Notes under the pieces: generated by a model
What the model saw: the letters and a program-made list of their open reading frames with translations, nothing else
Database searches by the model: none
What the model was told of the DNA's origin: nothing
Assembly (NCBI RefSeq): GCF_029853675.1
Contig: NZ_CP122539.1
Coordinates: 3,181,001 to 3,245,000, forward strand
Source of the DNA: Tenacibaculum tangerinum
GTDB lineage: Bacteria > Bacteroidota > Bacteroidia > Flavobacteriales > Flavobacteriaceae
DNA length: 64,000 bases
Direction: 5' to 3'
Shown here: in pieces, positions 46,446 through 55,392 of the stretch
How the letters are laid out: each line of letters opens with the position of its first letter
How positions within the stretch are numbered: the stretch's first letter is position 1
Position numbers and translations under genes: made by a program

Positions 46446-46485
46446 AACAAAAAAGCCTCTTAACAAACAACTGTTTGTTGAGAGG
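46446..46485 (-). terminator. Terminator of the minus-strand membrane/DUF2071 operon
   Basis: CCTCTTAACAAACA and TGTTTGTTGAGAGG arms (46456-46469 and 46472-46485), with one G-T pair, are followed on the minus strand by a TTTTTT run. The hairpin also sits just after the DUF4197 stop. Confidence 0.75.
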
Positions 46486-46551
46486 TACTATATCACTATA
46501 GGTGTAGAATTCAATCTATAAGAATTCTCAAAGGCTTTCAATAAGGACTAC

Positions 46552-46947
46552 TTACTTAAAAAATATACTCCAAGTCACAGTAGTAACATATATCCAAAAG
46601 CATGTGAAAAATATATGAATAAAAGTTTCAAAGGTTTTACCTTTCCATAATTTTGGAGAATACACAAATAGTTGCATGAACAGCCTAATAGACCAAAAAA
46701 TTGCAAACCCAAACATCATCTTTTTACCGAGGTTTGTTTCTATTAAGTCTTTCCCTCCTACAACAAAAATAACTCCCATTAAAAATACTGTTAGTGCAAT
46801 AAAAAAAGTATGTACTACCATCATTTGTTTGTTCATTAAACTAAGCTGATTTAACTCTTTTTTCCAATTAAAATACGTTGGAAAAGCAATGTGTATCAAT
46901 GCTAGAACAATTAGCATATACCCGATGATTTTTAAGTGAATTTCCAT
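46552..46947 (-). CDS. Small integral membrane protein
   Basis: A 131-residue protein with four hydrophobic segments (residues about 4-22, 43-66, 76-94, 108-128). I do not recognise a family. It is the last gene of a five-gene minus-strand run (GbsR, DoxX-like, DUF2071, methyltransferase, this gene), with an 8-base gap to its upstream neighbour, so it is co-transcribed. Confidence 0.7.
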   Translation of the reverse strand: MEIHLKIIGYMLIVLALIHIAFPTYFNWKKELNQLSLMNKQMMVVHTFFIALTVFLMGVIFVVGGKDLIETNLGKKMMFGFAIFWSIRLFMQLFVYSPKLWKGKTFETFIHIFFTCFWIYVTTVTWSIFFK

Positions 46948-46955
46948 AATGATTT

Positions 46956-47720
46956 CTAGTTTTTATTATTATTTTCAAGTACAAATACCGATACAAACGG
47001 TGTAAATTTTATTTCTTCTTTTAGTTTCAGATTTGCCTTTTCAAATACATTTTTCCATGTTTTTTTTGAAAAAAAATGTGTAAATCCAATTGAAAAAGCT
47101 AAGAAATTTGGTACATCTCTAAGGTGTTCAACAACTAAAATTTTTCCACTATTTTTTAAAACTCGAGAACACTCTTTAAAAAAAGTTATTTTCTCTTTAT
47201 TAGACCTAATTTCATGTGCTGCTGACAATAAAAAGAGAAAATCAACACATGTATCTTCTAAAGGAATTTTACTTGTATTTATTATGTTGGTATTTGGATA
47301 TACGCTGCTTACTTTTCTTGCTATTTTTATAGCCTGCTCTGTATGCTTCATCTCATCGTAGAAATCAAAAACTTGTAAGTTTGATTCTTGAAACTTTTCC
47401 TTTAAAATGTAACTCGTCTCATCAAAACCTGCATTCATATTGACAATTTTACTACCAACCGATTCTCTCAAATTCAGCTTATCAATCCAATTAAAATCAT
47501 AATATCTACTAAAATCATATACATACGCTGATACTACCAAAGGTGCTACTAAGCCGTAGGTAAAAGCTATAACTAAAAACCATTTTAGAGAATGATTATA
47601 GGTAAATAAGTATTGACTTAAAACCACGAATCCCAAACCTATCAAGCCTATGCTATAAAAATGCCTATTAAAACTAAGTATGTTTACTACTCCTTGAAAT
47701 TTTCTTCTTCTTTTTTCCAT
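46956..47720 (-). CDS. Membrane-anchored SAM-dependent methyltransferase
   Basis: A 254-residue protein. Two hydrophobic segments (about residues 23-42 and 47-66) anchor it. The rest is a class I methyltransferase fold: IVNMNAGFDETSYIL, a degenerate glycine loop, DFLFLLSAAHEIRSN (post-II region) and SGKILVVEHLRDVPNF. The substrate is unknown. Its start overlaps the end of the DUF2071 gene by 34 bases, a sign of translational coupling. Confidence 0.75.
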   Translation of the reverse strand: MEKRRRKFQGVVNILSFNRHFYSIGLIGLGFVVLSQYLFTYNHSLKWFLVIAFTYGLVAPLVVSAYVYDFSRYYDFNWIDKLNLRESVGSKIVNMNAGFDETSYILKEKFQESNLQVFDFYDEMKHTEQAIKIARKVSSVYPNTNIINTSKIPLEDTCVDFLFLLSAAHEIRSNKEKITFFKECSRVLKNSGKILVVEHLRDVPNFLAFSIGFTHFFSKKTWKNVFEKANLKLKEEIKFTPFVSVFVLENNNKN

Positions 47721-48445
47721 AATTCAATTTTCCCTTTTTTCCAGTAATACGGAACGTTTTTAATACTAAATGAGTTAGCAACTCTCACATTTGTTAATCC
47801 AAGGTCTTTTATAAATGAAAAATTATAATCAACAATTTTAATAGGCATTGGTTTCCAATTATTTCGCACTCCTTCTATAATTAATAGTTCTTTTTTATCT
47901 CCTTTATACGTAAAGGTGAATGGCAAAGGTCCTGCAAACCTTCTAGCTTCTTTCCAGCTAGAGAAAGGTGAATCTTTTGGAAGCGATACATTACTTGACT
48001 CATCATAAACGAAATAAAAAGCTGATTTTTTTGAATAAATACTCTTATGATTACCTCGCTTTACTTGATTGATATCTGAAGTGGTGTAATTGTAATGAGT
48101 AAATACATTACCAGCTATTTTCATTCTTTTACTATCCGTTTCCGATTTTAAAATATACAGTCCTCTTAATTTTTTCCCTTTTAAATTGGTATATCGTACA
48201 AAAACACGATAACCAATTAAAAAGAAATCATTTCCTAAGATTTTAGGAAAACCTTTCGGTCTTAAATCCTTAGTTTGTACCATGGCTAAAGCTAAAAAAG
48301 CCCATTGATTATTAAAAGTATCAAGTTCCAAACATTCCGGAATTAGGTCTTCTAGGTCTTCCTTTGGAACGGCAAATGTTACCACAACCGAACTTTCGAA
48401 AAATGCCTCGACTGCAAATGGGTGATTTTTTAACGATACTATCAT
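47687..48445 (-). CDS. DUF2071/acetoacetate-decarboxylase-like protein
   Basis: A 252-residue protein with the N-terminal VTFAVPKEDLEDLIPECLEL typical of DUF2071, a family with an acetoacetate decarboxylase-like beta-cone fold. Further signature parts are GYRVFVRYTNLKGKKLRGLY and GNVFTHYNYTTSD. No catalytic lysine was identified with confidence. It lies between the DoxX-like and methyltransferase genes with overlapping or near-touching ends, so it is part of the operon. Confidence 0.8.
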   Translation of the reverse strand: MIVSLKNHPFAVEAFFESSVVVTFAVPKEDLEDLIPECLELDTFNNQWAFLALAMVQTKDLRPKGFPKILGNDFFLIGYRVFVRYTNLKGKKLRGLYILKSETDSKRMKIAGNVFTHYNYTTSDINQVKRGNHKSIYSKKSAFYFVYDESSNVSLPKDSPFSSWKEARRFAGPLPFTFTYKGDKKELLIIEGVRNNWKPMPIKIVDYNFSFIKDLGLTNVRVANSFSIKNVPYYWKKGKIELWKKEEENFKE

Positions 48446-48446
48446 T

Positions 48447-48824
48447 TTATGCTATTTTTTTAAACCGAAACTCATTTACATAAACTGTAAACACAAACAA
48501 GAGTGCAAAAACTATATTGAATTTTCCCCACAGCAATGCGTCAGGTATTAGGATAATTTCGATTATATTCATCAGCATAACAATTGTAATTTGTGTTATT
48601 GCATTCAATTTTGATTGATATTTGGATATTATCCATATCAGCATAACAATTTCCAGTATTCCAATGATGATAGTTAACTCTCTTGCGTAATTACTATCAA
48701 TTATTTTTCCTAATATTTCTTGATGCCTTGGAACGAGGTTAAGAATTTTACAAAAGAATCCGTTTATCAACCAAACACAAGCAATTAATAATGTTGACAC
48801 TTTATGTAAATACTTTTTATTCAT
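48447..48824 (-). CDS. DoxX-like membrane protein
   Basis: A 125-residue, four-segment protein. The first segment, KVSTLLIACVWLINGFFCK, matches the start of DoxX-like (PF13781) proteins; it is followed by VPRHQEILGKI and three more hydrophobic segments. A 1-base gap separates it from the DUF2071 gene. In other Bacteroidota DoxX-like and DUF2071 genes often occur together; their shared job is not established. Confidence 0.75.
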   Translation of the reverse strand: MNKKYLHKVSTLLIACVWLINGFFCKILNLVPRHQEILGKIIDSNYARELTIIIGILEIVMLIWIISKYQSKLNAITQITIVMLMNIIEIILIPDALLWGKFNIVFALLFVFTVYVNEFRFKKIA

Positions 48825-48867
48825 TTTAAATTTTCAGAAATTTTTGAAAGTTTGTATGCAAATTTTT

Positions 48868-49374
48868 TTACTTTTTAATCATTTTGGTAAAGTTAGATAA
48901 CAACCAATGTTCATCTGCTTTAATAGCTTTTTCTAAAATTCCATTGACTGTTTTGGTTACAGAAGATAAATCATTCATCACTTTTTTAAAGGCTGCTGCT
49001 TCTTCTGAAGTGTCGTTCACCTCTTCTTGTAATTCATCTAACACCTTTAAAACCGGTTCTATCTCTCTTTTCTTACGCTCTTTTGTTATTTGTTTAAAGA
49101 GTTCCCAAATATCTTTATCAGCAACAAAAAATTCCTTACGCTCTCCTACCACAAACTCTTTGCTTACAATTCCCCAATCAATTAAAGCACGTACATTCAT
49201 ATTCACGTTCCCTCTAGAAATTTGTAGGGTTTCCATAATTTCATCGGCAGAAAGAGGTTTGGTAGAAACTAACAATAGCGCATGTACTTGTGCCATGGTC
49301 TTGTTAATTCCCCAGTTGGTCGCTAAACTTCCCCAAGTATGAATGTATTTTAATTTTGCGTCTTCTAATTTCAT
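48868..49374 (-). CDS. GbsR/MarR-family transcriptional repressor
   Basis: A 168-residue winged-helix protein of the GbsR branch: KLKYIHTWGSLATNWGINKTM, ADEIMETLQISRGNVNMNVRALIDWGIV (recognition helix, quoted in parts) and VVGERKEFFVADKDIWELF (wing). The C-terminus is helical and dimerising. It leads the operon with the DoxX-like, DUF2071 and methyltransferase genes, 43 bases before the next gene. A perfect palindrome lies in its promoter region, so it probably represses its own operon. Confidence 0.92.
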   Translation of the reverse strand: MKLEDAKLKYIHTWGSLATNWGINKTMAQVHALLLVSTKPLSADEIMETLQISRGNVNMNVRALIDWGIVSKEFVVGERKEFFVADKDIWELFKQITKERKKREIEPVLKVLDELQEEVNDTSEEAAAFKKVMNDLSSVTKTVNGILEKAIKADEHWLLSNFTKMIKK

Positions 49375-49402
49375 ACCACAAATATATAAAAATTTATTAA
49401 AC

Positions 49403-49420
49403 TTTCAATAATTATTGAAA
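49403..49420. promoter_or_regulatory. Palindromic operator of the GbsR-type repressor
   Basis: TTTCAATAATTATTGAAA, a perfect 18-bp palindrome, lies 28 bases upstream of the repressor ATG, between it and the divergent sigma factor gene. Its position and symmetry fit a dimeric winged-helix repressor site. It could control both directions. Confidence 0.7.
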
Positions 49421-49496
49421 ATAAAATATTTTAAAAATTTATCTATTCTCTTGTAATAATTTTACTTTTCAGAATACCTATCAAGAAAACTAAATT

Positions 49497-49979
49497 TTGA
49501 GTAACGATTTTTATACAACATCCATTCTACCTTACGCAGGCATCATTATTAAAATATGTAGGGCGTACACAGACTCTCAAGAAGATTTTGAAGATTTTTA
49601 TCAAGAGGCTTGTTTACAAATATGGAAAAGTAGAGATGCTTTTCAGCACAAGTCGAAATGGTCTACTTGGATTTACAGAATTACGCTAAACATATGTTTA
49701 ACCTTAGCTAAAAGAAATGCTAAAAAGGAATATTCTTTAGAAAAAACTCCCAATTTATCGGAGGACAATAAAGCGTTTCAAAACGAAGATTTAAACTTGT
49801 TATACGATGCTATTAAGAGATTATCTGAAGTCGACAGAGCGATAATTTTACTGCATTTAGAAGAAAACCCTTACAAAGAAATTGCTGCGATTATTGGAAC
49901 TAGCGCTAACAATATTGCAGTTCGCATTAACAGAATTAAAAAACAATTAAAAATAGTATTAGATGGAAAAATCAATTGA
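49497..49979 (+). CDS. ECF-type RNA polymerase sigma factor
   Basis: A 160-residue sigma-70-family factor with region 2 (TDSQEDFEDFYQEACLQIWKSR, quoted as DFEDFYQEACLQIWKSR) and region 4 (LSEVDRAIILLHLEENPYKE and IAAIIGTSANNIAVRINRIKK). The start is a TTG at 49497; no ATG fits upstream. The next gene begins 17 bases before its stop, in the usual ECF/partner coupling. The target regulon is unknown. Confidence 0.92.
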   Translation: MSNDFYTTSILPYAGIIIKICRAYTDSQEDFEDFYQEACLQIWKSRDAFQHKSKWSTWIYRITLNICLTLAKRNAKKEYSLEKTPNLSEDNKAFQNEDLNLLYDAIKRLSEVDRAIILLHLEENPYKEIAAIIGTSANNIAVRINRIKKQLKIVLDGKIN

Positions 49980-50580
49980 AAAAAGATGGAATGAAGCTTT
50001 TATAAATGAACAATCATTAATAGCTCCAAAAATCAACAATATATACAATCAGAAATCTAAATCGGTCATTCATAAAATTAAAAGAACGTACGAGTTTGAT
50101 AACAAGGGGTTACTTCCTATGGCAGGAATTGTTCTTATTGGGGGCATCCTTTTATCAGAAACGATTATTGGTGCATACGGTACTTTTCTAATCTTATGCT
50201 TGTACTTTTTTAACTCGAGATTGCTAAAAAGGTTTAACACTATTGATGTAAAATCTGACAACTTAACTTATTTAAAAAACTATAGAAGCGTAATTAACTC
50301 AGTATCGAAAGCTACAAAAAAGTTATTTGTTTTTGCTATTCCTTTAGCAATTGTATCAATTTTTGCAGTAGCTTATGAGGTAAAAGAGCAAAGTTTTTTA
50401 TCGAAATTCATTTCAAAAGATTCTTCTTTCTTAGATATTTTAGGAATTGGACTTATCGTAGCAATTGCAACAGGAGTCATTGGGTTTGTTGTATACAATA
50501 TCTCAACTAGAATATTATATCACAGTCTTACATCAAAATTAGATGATATTATTAAAGAAATGGAAGCATTGAAGGCTTAA
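49963..50580 (+). CDS. Membrane protein coupled to the ECF sigma factor
   Basis: A 205-residue protein overlapping the sigma gene. It has a cytoplasmic N-terminus (residues 1-50), then hydrophobic segments at about 52-70, 72-84, 117-136 and 158-181, and a helical C-terminus. The overlap and topology suggest an anti-sigma factor or regulator of that sigma factor. I recognise no zinc-binding anti-sigma motif or FecR-type domain, so the role is inference. Confidence 0.65.
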   Translation: MEKSIEKRWNEAFINEQSLIAPKINNIYNQKSKSVIHKIKRTYEFDNKGLLPMAGIVLIGGILLSETIIGAYGTFLILCLYFFNSRLLKRFNTIDVKSDNLTYLKNYRSVINSVSKATKKLFVFAIPLAIVSIFAVAYEVKEQSFLSKFISKDSSFLDILGIGLIVAIATGVIGFVVYNISTRILYHSLTSKLDDIIKEMEALKA

Positions 50581-50678
50581 AAGTATGAAACATGAATCGT
50601 CATTGCTTTTAAAACCAAGTTACCTTAACTTGATAAACTAGAAAACCAATGCATAAACCTATACAGTAATGGCGATTT

Positions 50679-52784
50679 TTACTTCTTTTTTTGCAAAATA
50701 GTTAATCCTACCCGTATTTTTTCATACGGTACTTGCTCTCCGAGAAATTCAAAATAGGGTTTTAAGGCGGTTTCATTTTTCAATACTTTTTTGGCATTGG
50801 CTATCAAAGACAAGGTATCTGCCTCAATAAATTCATCTAAACTCACGTCTTTTCCTTCTAAGTATAACTTCGACAAATGAGAAAAAATAGTGGTAGGTTT
50901 AAGTCCACGACTTTCAGCTATCTCTTCGACTGTAAAACCTTCTTTATACAATTGAAAGGTTTCTAAAGTTGTATCTTTTTTAGTACGCTTCTTCTCGCTT
51001 AAGAAAGTTTTAATTTCTTCCATAAACTCTGCCCCATACACTTCTAATTTTCGTTGCCCTACACCACTTATTGCCAAAAATGCTTCGTCAGACAAAGGTC
51101 TATCTCTTTCTATTTCTCTGAGTGTAGCATCGTTAAAAACCAAATAAGCAGCGATATTTTCTTCTTGAGCAATTCGATAACGTAATCTTCGTAAGCGTTC
51201 GAATAGGCTATCGCTAACTTCTTTCTTCCTCCTTTCTTTTGTAGCTTTTGTTGTTTCTTTTTGAACTGCTATTGGTGTGGTTAACTGCACTTTCTCCCCT
51301 TCAAAAAGCACTTTACTTGAAAAATCTGTAAGTTGCAAACTGTTATTCAAATGAAAAGCAATTTGACAATAGCCTTGGTTGGTTAACTGAATAATATAAT
51401 GTTGCCAATCTCTCCATGAAATTTCTTTTCCTACTCCGTATGTTTTTAGTGTGTCGTAGCCTTTGTCTAAAACGGTAGCATTTTTGGCACCACGTAGCAC
51501 ATCAATAACCGTCCCCATTGCCTCCTTTCCCTGCAATCGATATAGGGCAGACAATGCTTTTTGTGCTATAATAGTTCCATCGAAAAATTGCGGAGGATTT
51601 TTACATACATCACAATTTCCGCAGTTTTCTTCTATTAATTCTCCGAAATAGCTCAATAATATTTTTCTTCGGCAAACCGTAGCTTCAGCAAATTGCTTCA
51701 TACGTTCAAGCTTAGCTTCTTGAACTTCTTTGTTACTGGTGTTTTCTATAAACTGACGTAGTTGAATGACATCGGCATAGCTATGAAATAATACCGCTTT
51801 TGCAGGTAAACCGTCTCGACCTGAACGCCCAATTTCTTGGTAATAACCTTCGATATTTTTAGGCATATTGTAGTGAATTACCCAGCGTACATTCGACTTG
51901 TCAATTCCCATTCCAAAAGCAATGGTAGCACAAATCACCTCACAATCATCTTTAATAAACGCTTCTTGAGTTTTGGCTCTTTCTTCAAAAGATAATCCCG
52001 CATGATATGCCTTTGCATCAATATTGCTTTGTTGTAATTTATTGGCCAATTGTTCTGTAGCTTTTCTACTCAAACAATAAACAATTCCTGCTTCATTGGG
52101 TCTTCTTTGAATAAATTTAATTATTTGTTGTACTCTATTGTTTGCAGGACGTACCTCTAAAGCAATATTTTCTCTATTAAAAGAACTTATAAATTGCGTT
52201 GCGTTGGGTATTGCCAATTGCTCTAAAATGTCTTGTTGTGTTGCTTTATCAGCCGTAGCAGTTAAGGCAACAATCGGAACTTCTGGCAAGGATTTTTTTA
52301 AGAATGAGAGTTGTTTATAAGAAGGACGAAAATCGTGTCCCCAAGCAGAAATACAATGCGCTTCATCAACAGCAATACAGCTTATATAAGATGGATACAA
52401 CACATTTTGAAGCAATGATAAACTTTCGGGCGCAACATATAATAGTCTTATGCTTTTAGAGGCTATTACTTCAAATACTTGTTGCTGCTCTTCTGTTGAT
52501 TGACTGCTATTAAAAAAAGTTGCAGGAATTCCGTTGGCTTTTAAACTATCTACTTGGTCTTTCATTAAAGCTATTAGTGGCGAAATGACCAATGTAACTC
52601 CTTCAAAAAATAATGCGGGTAATTGGTAGCATATAGACTTTCCTCCCCCCGTTGGCATAATAACCAGGGTATCTTTTTTTTCTAATATATTTTCAATAAC
52701 AGCTTGTTGCTGTAAACGAAAACTATCATATCCAAAATTGGTCTTTAATTTTTCTAACAATTCTTGTTCTGTAACCTGCATCAT
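50679..52784 (-). CDS. recQ: ATP-dependent DNA helicase RecQ
   Basis: A 701-residue superfamily 2 helicase that unwinds recombination and replication intermediates. The helicase core has Walker A ([16 protein letters not shown]), [26 protein letters not shown] and [10 protein letters not shown]. The zinc-binding RQC cysteines are in [14 protein letters not shown], then a winged helix, an HRDC domain ([14 protein letters not shown]) and a further helix-turn-helix-like C-terminus ([20 protein letters not shown]). It is divergent from the plug-domain gene. Confidence 0.96.
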   Translation of the reverse strand: MMQVTEQELLEKLKTNFGYDSFRLQQQAVIENILEKKDTLVIMPTGGGKSICYQLPALFFEGVTLVISPLIALMKDQVDSLKANGIPATFFNSSQSTEEQQQVFEVIASKSIRLLYVAPESLSLLQNVLYPSYISCIAVDEAHCISAWGHDFRPSYKQLSFLKKSLPEVPIVALTATADKATQQDILEQLAIPNATQFISSFNRENIALEVRPANNRVQQIIKFIQRRPNEAGIVYCLSRKATEQLANKLQQSNIDAKAYHAGLSFEERAKTQEAFIKDDCEVICATIAFGMGIDKSNVRWVIHYNMPKNIEGYYQEIGRSGRDGLPAKAVLFHSYADVIQLRQFIENTSNKEVQEAKLERMKQFAEATVCRRKILLSYFGELIEENCGNCDVCKNPPQFFDGTIIAQKALSALYRLQGKEAMGTVIDVLRGAKNATVLDKGYDTLKTYGVGKEISWRDWQHYIIQLTNQGYCQIAFHLNNSLQLTDFSSKVLFEGEKVQLTTPIAVQKETTKATKERRKKEVSDSLFERLRRLRYRIAQEENIAAYLVFNDATLREIERDRPLSDEAFLAISGVGQRKLEVYGAEFMEEIKTFLSEKKRTKKDTTLETFQLYKEGFTVEEIAESRGLKPTTIFSHLSKLYLEGKDVSLDEFIEADTLSLIANAKKVLKNETALKPYFEFLGEQVPYEKIRVGLTILQKKK

Positions 52785-52876
52785 TTGGTAAAAATAAGGA
52801 ATAATAAAAGTTAAATGTCTATCTAAAAAACTAAGAGTTTATTTTTTTTCATATATTGTGTGGTAAAACTAATATT

Positions 52877-53491
52877 ATGAAAAAAATTGTATTCTTATTT
52901 ATTATTTCTTTAACTTTTAACTTATCTGCTAGCTCTCAAACAAAAAAACTAGTTATTAAAGTTACTGATGAAAATAATAAACCGATCCCTGGAGCCATCA
53001 TTCTTTTTGATAACGTAAGACAAAAGAGTTGGACCAATTCTAAAGGTGTATTTAAAACAAAAATAGAAGAAACTCCTGAAGAAATAAGTGCTTTTTCTCC
53101 AAAAATAGGAATAGGAAAAGTTAAGTATAGTGGACAAGAAGTTGTTCACTTAAAAATATTAAAGGGTAAAGACAAAAATCTCATTTCTGTAGAGGATCAA
53201 CACAATAACGTTACTGCAAATGCTTTTCAATATAGGAATATCTATGACTATTTAGTAGGTAAAGTTCCTGGGGTTAATGTAGTCGGTACTAGTATTATGA
53301 TACGTGGAGTAAATACTGTAAATGGAAGTACAACACCTTTATTCGTATTTAATGGTACTATCGTTAGTCAGAGCTATTTTGGGCAAATTGTGCCAACCGA
53401 CATAAAAAGTGTAACAATACTTAAAGGACCAGAATCTGCAAAATATGGAATCAGAGGGGCTAATGGAGTTATAGAAGTAACTAGTAAGTAG
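52877..53491 (+). CDS. Secreted plug-only TonB-receptor-like protein
   Basis: A 204-residue protein from the ATG at 52877 (MKKIVFLFIISLTFNLSASSQ signal peptide); a TTG 7 codons upstream is less likely. It has a carboxypeptidase-regulatory-like domain (about 24-100: TDENNKPIPGAIILFDNVRQ) and a TonB-receptor plug domain (about 115-204: NIYDYLVGKVPGVNV...MIRGVNTVNGSTTPLFVFNG, ending ESAKYGIRGANGVIEVTSK). No barrel follows; the gene stops at the plug. It is either a genuine short plug protein or a truncated receptor. Confidence 0.8.
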   Translation: MKKIVFLFIISLTFNLSASSQTKKLVIKVTDENNKPIPGAIILFDNVRQKSWTNSKGVFKTKIEETPEEISAFSPKIGIGKVKYSGQEVVHLKILKGKDKNLISVEDQHNNVTANAFQYRNIYDYLVGKVPGVNVVGTSIMIRGVNTVNGSTTPLFVFNGTIVSQSYFGQIVPTDIKSVTILKGPESAKYGIRGANGVIEVTSK

Positions 53492-53530
53492 AAAACGTTA
53501 GTATCTCACTATAATATTTGTATAAAGTTT

Positions 53531-53566
53531 AAAACTATCGGGGTTAAAATCCTTGATAGTTTTTTA
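53531..53566 (+). terminator. Terminator after the plug-domain gene
   Basis: AAAACTATC (53531-53539) and GATAGTTTTTT (53555-53565), with weak internal pairing in the loop. It lies 40 bases after the stop. Confidence 0.75.
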
Positions 53567-53739
53567 ATGTTGATCCACTAATGAAAAAATAAGATTTTTT
53601 TAAACGATGTCTTTTCAAAACAGTTCAAAGCACGAAAAAGACCATCCTCTTTTCTGAAATCCATACAAAAACAAGATATTGAAAAAATATTGAAAGGAAA
53701 GTTCGTTGGCAATAATTATCTAAGAGATACTTTTAAATG
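53567..53739 (+). other. Gene remnant left of the IS
   Basis: Between the terminator and the IS, one frame is open without stops from about 53610 to beyond 53739 (KARKRPSSFLKSIQ...KGKFVGNNYLRDTFKWALS), in DNA that ends at the IS boundary. It may be a gene fragment interrupted by the IS. No start codon or known family was found. Confidence 0.3.
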
Positions 53740-55392
53740 GGCACTTTCATAAAATAGAAATTCCTTGTTTTTACAGGGGATTTGTTGTGCCTTATCTTCA
53801 AAACAAACCCCGAAAATCACCTAAAAAGGCAAAAAACGGGGTTTTGACATTACTTAATTATGAAAATACGAAGAATTTCTGAAATGCAACACCGTATTTC
53901 AATTTTTTCCCCTAAGCGAGAATTATGATGCTCATTATGCACGTTTTTTGGAGGGAGATTTAGGCAAAATCCATGCTGCTATTCCTTGGGATGATTTGGT
54001 AAATACTTTTGGTATCCATGAACAATCAACAGGGCGAAACTATCTTTTTAGTCCTAAAGGGAGGCTTGGTTTAATGTTTTTGAAGCATTACGCTAATTGT
54101 TCAGATAAGAAATTAATAGAGCAATTAAATTCCAATCTTGATTATCAATTTTTTTGTGATGTTGAACTAGGATTTGAACGTTTGACCAATAAAATAGTAA
54201 GTCAAATACGTTGTGAATTATCAGAGAAATTAGAGATTAGTTCAGTTGAGAAAGTTCTTTTTTCTTTTTGGAAAGGTCAAATAGAGAGCGCCAATCAAAT
54301 AGTTATGGATGCAACTTGTTATGAGAGTGAACTATCTTATCCTAGCATTCAAAAATTACTTTGGCAGTCTGTGCATTGGCTTTATAAACAACTACAAAAA
54401 ACCTGCTCAGTGTTAGGAGTTAAAATGATTCGAAGTAAGTATTTGAAATGGAAGAAACGTTATCAAGGGTTTAGTAAAATGCGAAGAAAAACCAAATCAA
54501 AACGAATCTCATTAACTAGAGCATTATTAAAATTACTATTGAAGTTTATCAATTTTGAAAAAGAACTACAAATCCATTCTAAACTAGAGTTTACCCCACA
54601 ATATTATAAGAGAATAGCTACAATTCAAAAGATTTACGAGCAACAAAAGCATCACTTTGATACAGGAGAGAAAATAAAGGATAGAATTGTGAGTATTCAT
54701 AAGGATTATATTCGTCCTATTGTCAGGGGAAAAGAAGTAAAACCTGTTGAATTTGGAGCAAAAGTGAACAAAGTTCAAATAGACGGGATTAGTTTTATAG
54801 AACACATCAATTTTAATGCTTTTCACGAGGGAAATCGTTTTATACAAACGGTTCAAAAAGTGCAAGGATTAACTCGAAAGAAAGTAAAAATAGCTGGAGC
54901 AGATAAAATTTATGCCACCAATAAAAACAGAAAATACTGTAGTTCTAAAGCTATACAAACAGACTTTATTCCTAAGGGGAAAAAATCTAAAAACCACAAA
55001 GAAAAACAGAAACTTAGAGCTATTATTTCCAAAGAAAGAGCTACAAGATTAGAAGGGTCTTTTGGTAAGGATAAAGAACATTATCATTTAAAAAAGATAA
55101 AGGCTAAAACTAAAAAAAATGAGATTCTTTGGATTTTCTTTGGAATACACACAGGGAACGCACTTGAAATTGGTCGTAGAAAAGCGAGAGAAATAGACAA
55201 AAAAACAGCCTAATTTTAAAGCCCAAAAATAAGGTTAATGAGAGAGGTATGTCTTGTCGGATCTTTTTCCTAAAATTTTACCTTGAAGAAACTCAAAAAA
55301 GCCACTAAAATCAAAAATCGGGATTAAATTTGTAAAATTCGAATACCGATTTTTCTTAAATCTCAGAAAACAATCTGTTTTCTGAAAGTGCC
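53740..55392 (+). mobile_element. Insertion sequence with a single DDE transposase
   Basis: Outer inverted repeats are GGCACTTTCATAAAA (from 53740) and, read inward from 55392, GGCACTTTCAGAAAA. The element is 1.65 kb, with a long leader (53750-53859) containing arms GGGGATTT / CCCCGTTTT-like structures and one transposase gene on plus. No clear target duplication is visible (left flank TTTTAAATG, right flank TAGTTAATT). The right end touches the stop codon of the tricorn-like protease. The family is not certain: IS5 or ISNCY-like. Confidence 0.75.
53860..55213 (+). pseudogene. DDE transposase, frameshifted near the N-terminus
   Basis: The apparent start at 53948 is a TTG in the middle of the gene. 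In a different frame an ATG at 53860 encodes MKIRRISEMQHRISIFSPK, and removing one T near 53923-53924 joins it to REYDAHYARFLEGDLGKIHAA in the main frame, giving about 450 residues. The main part has NRYLFSP-like GRLGLMFLKHYANCSDKKLIEQLN and DATCYESELSYPS (catalytic Asp), then a basic region. It is one base from intact. Confidence 0.7.
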
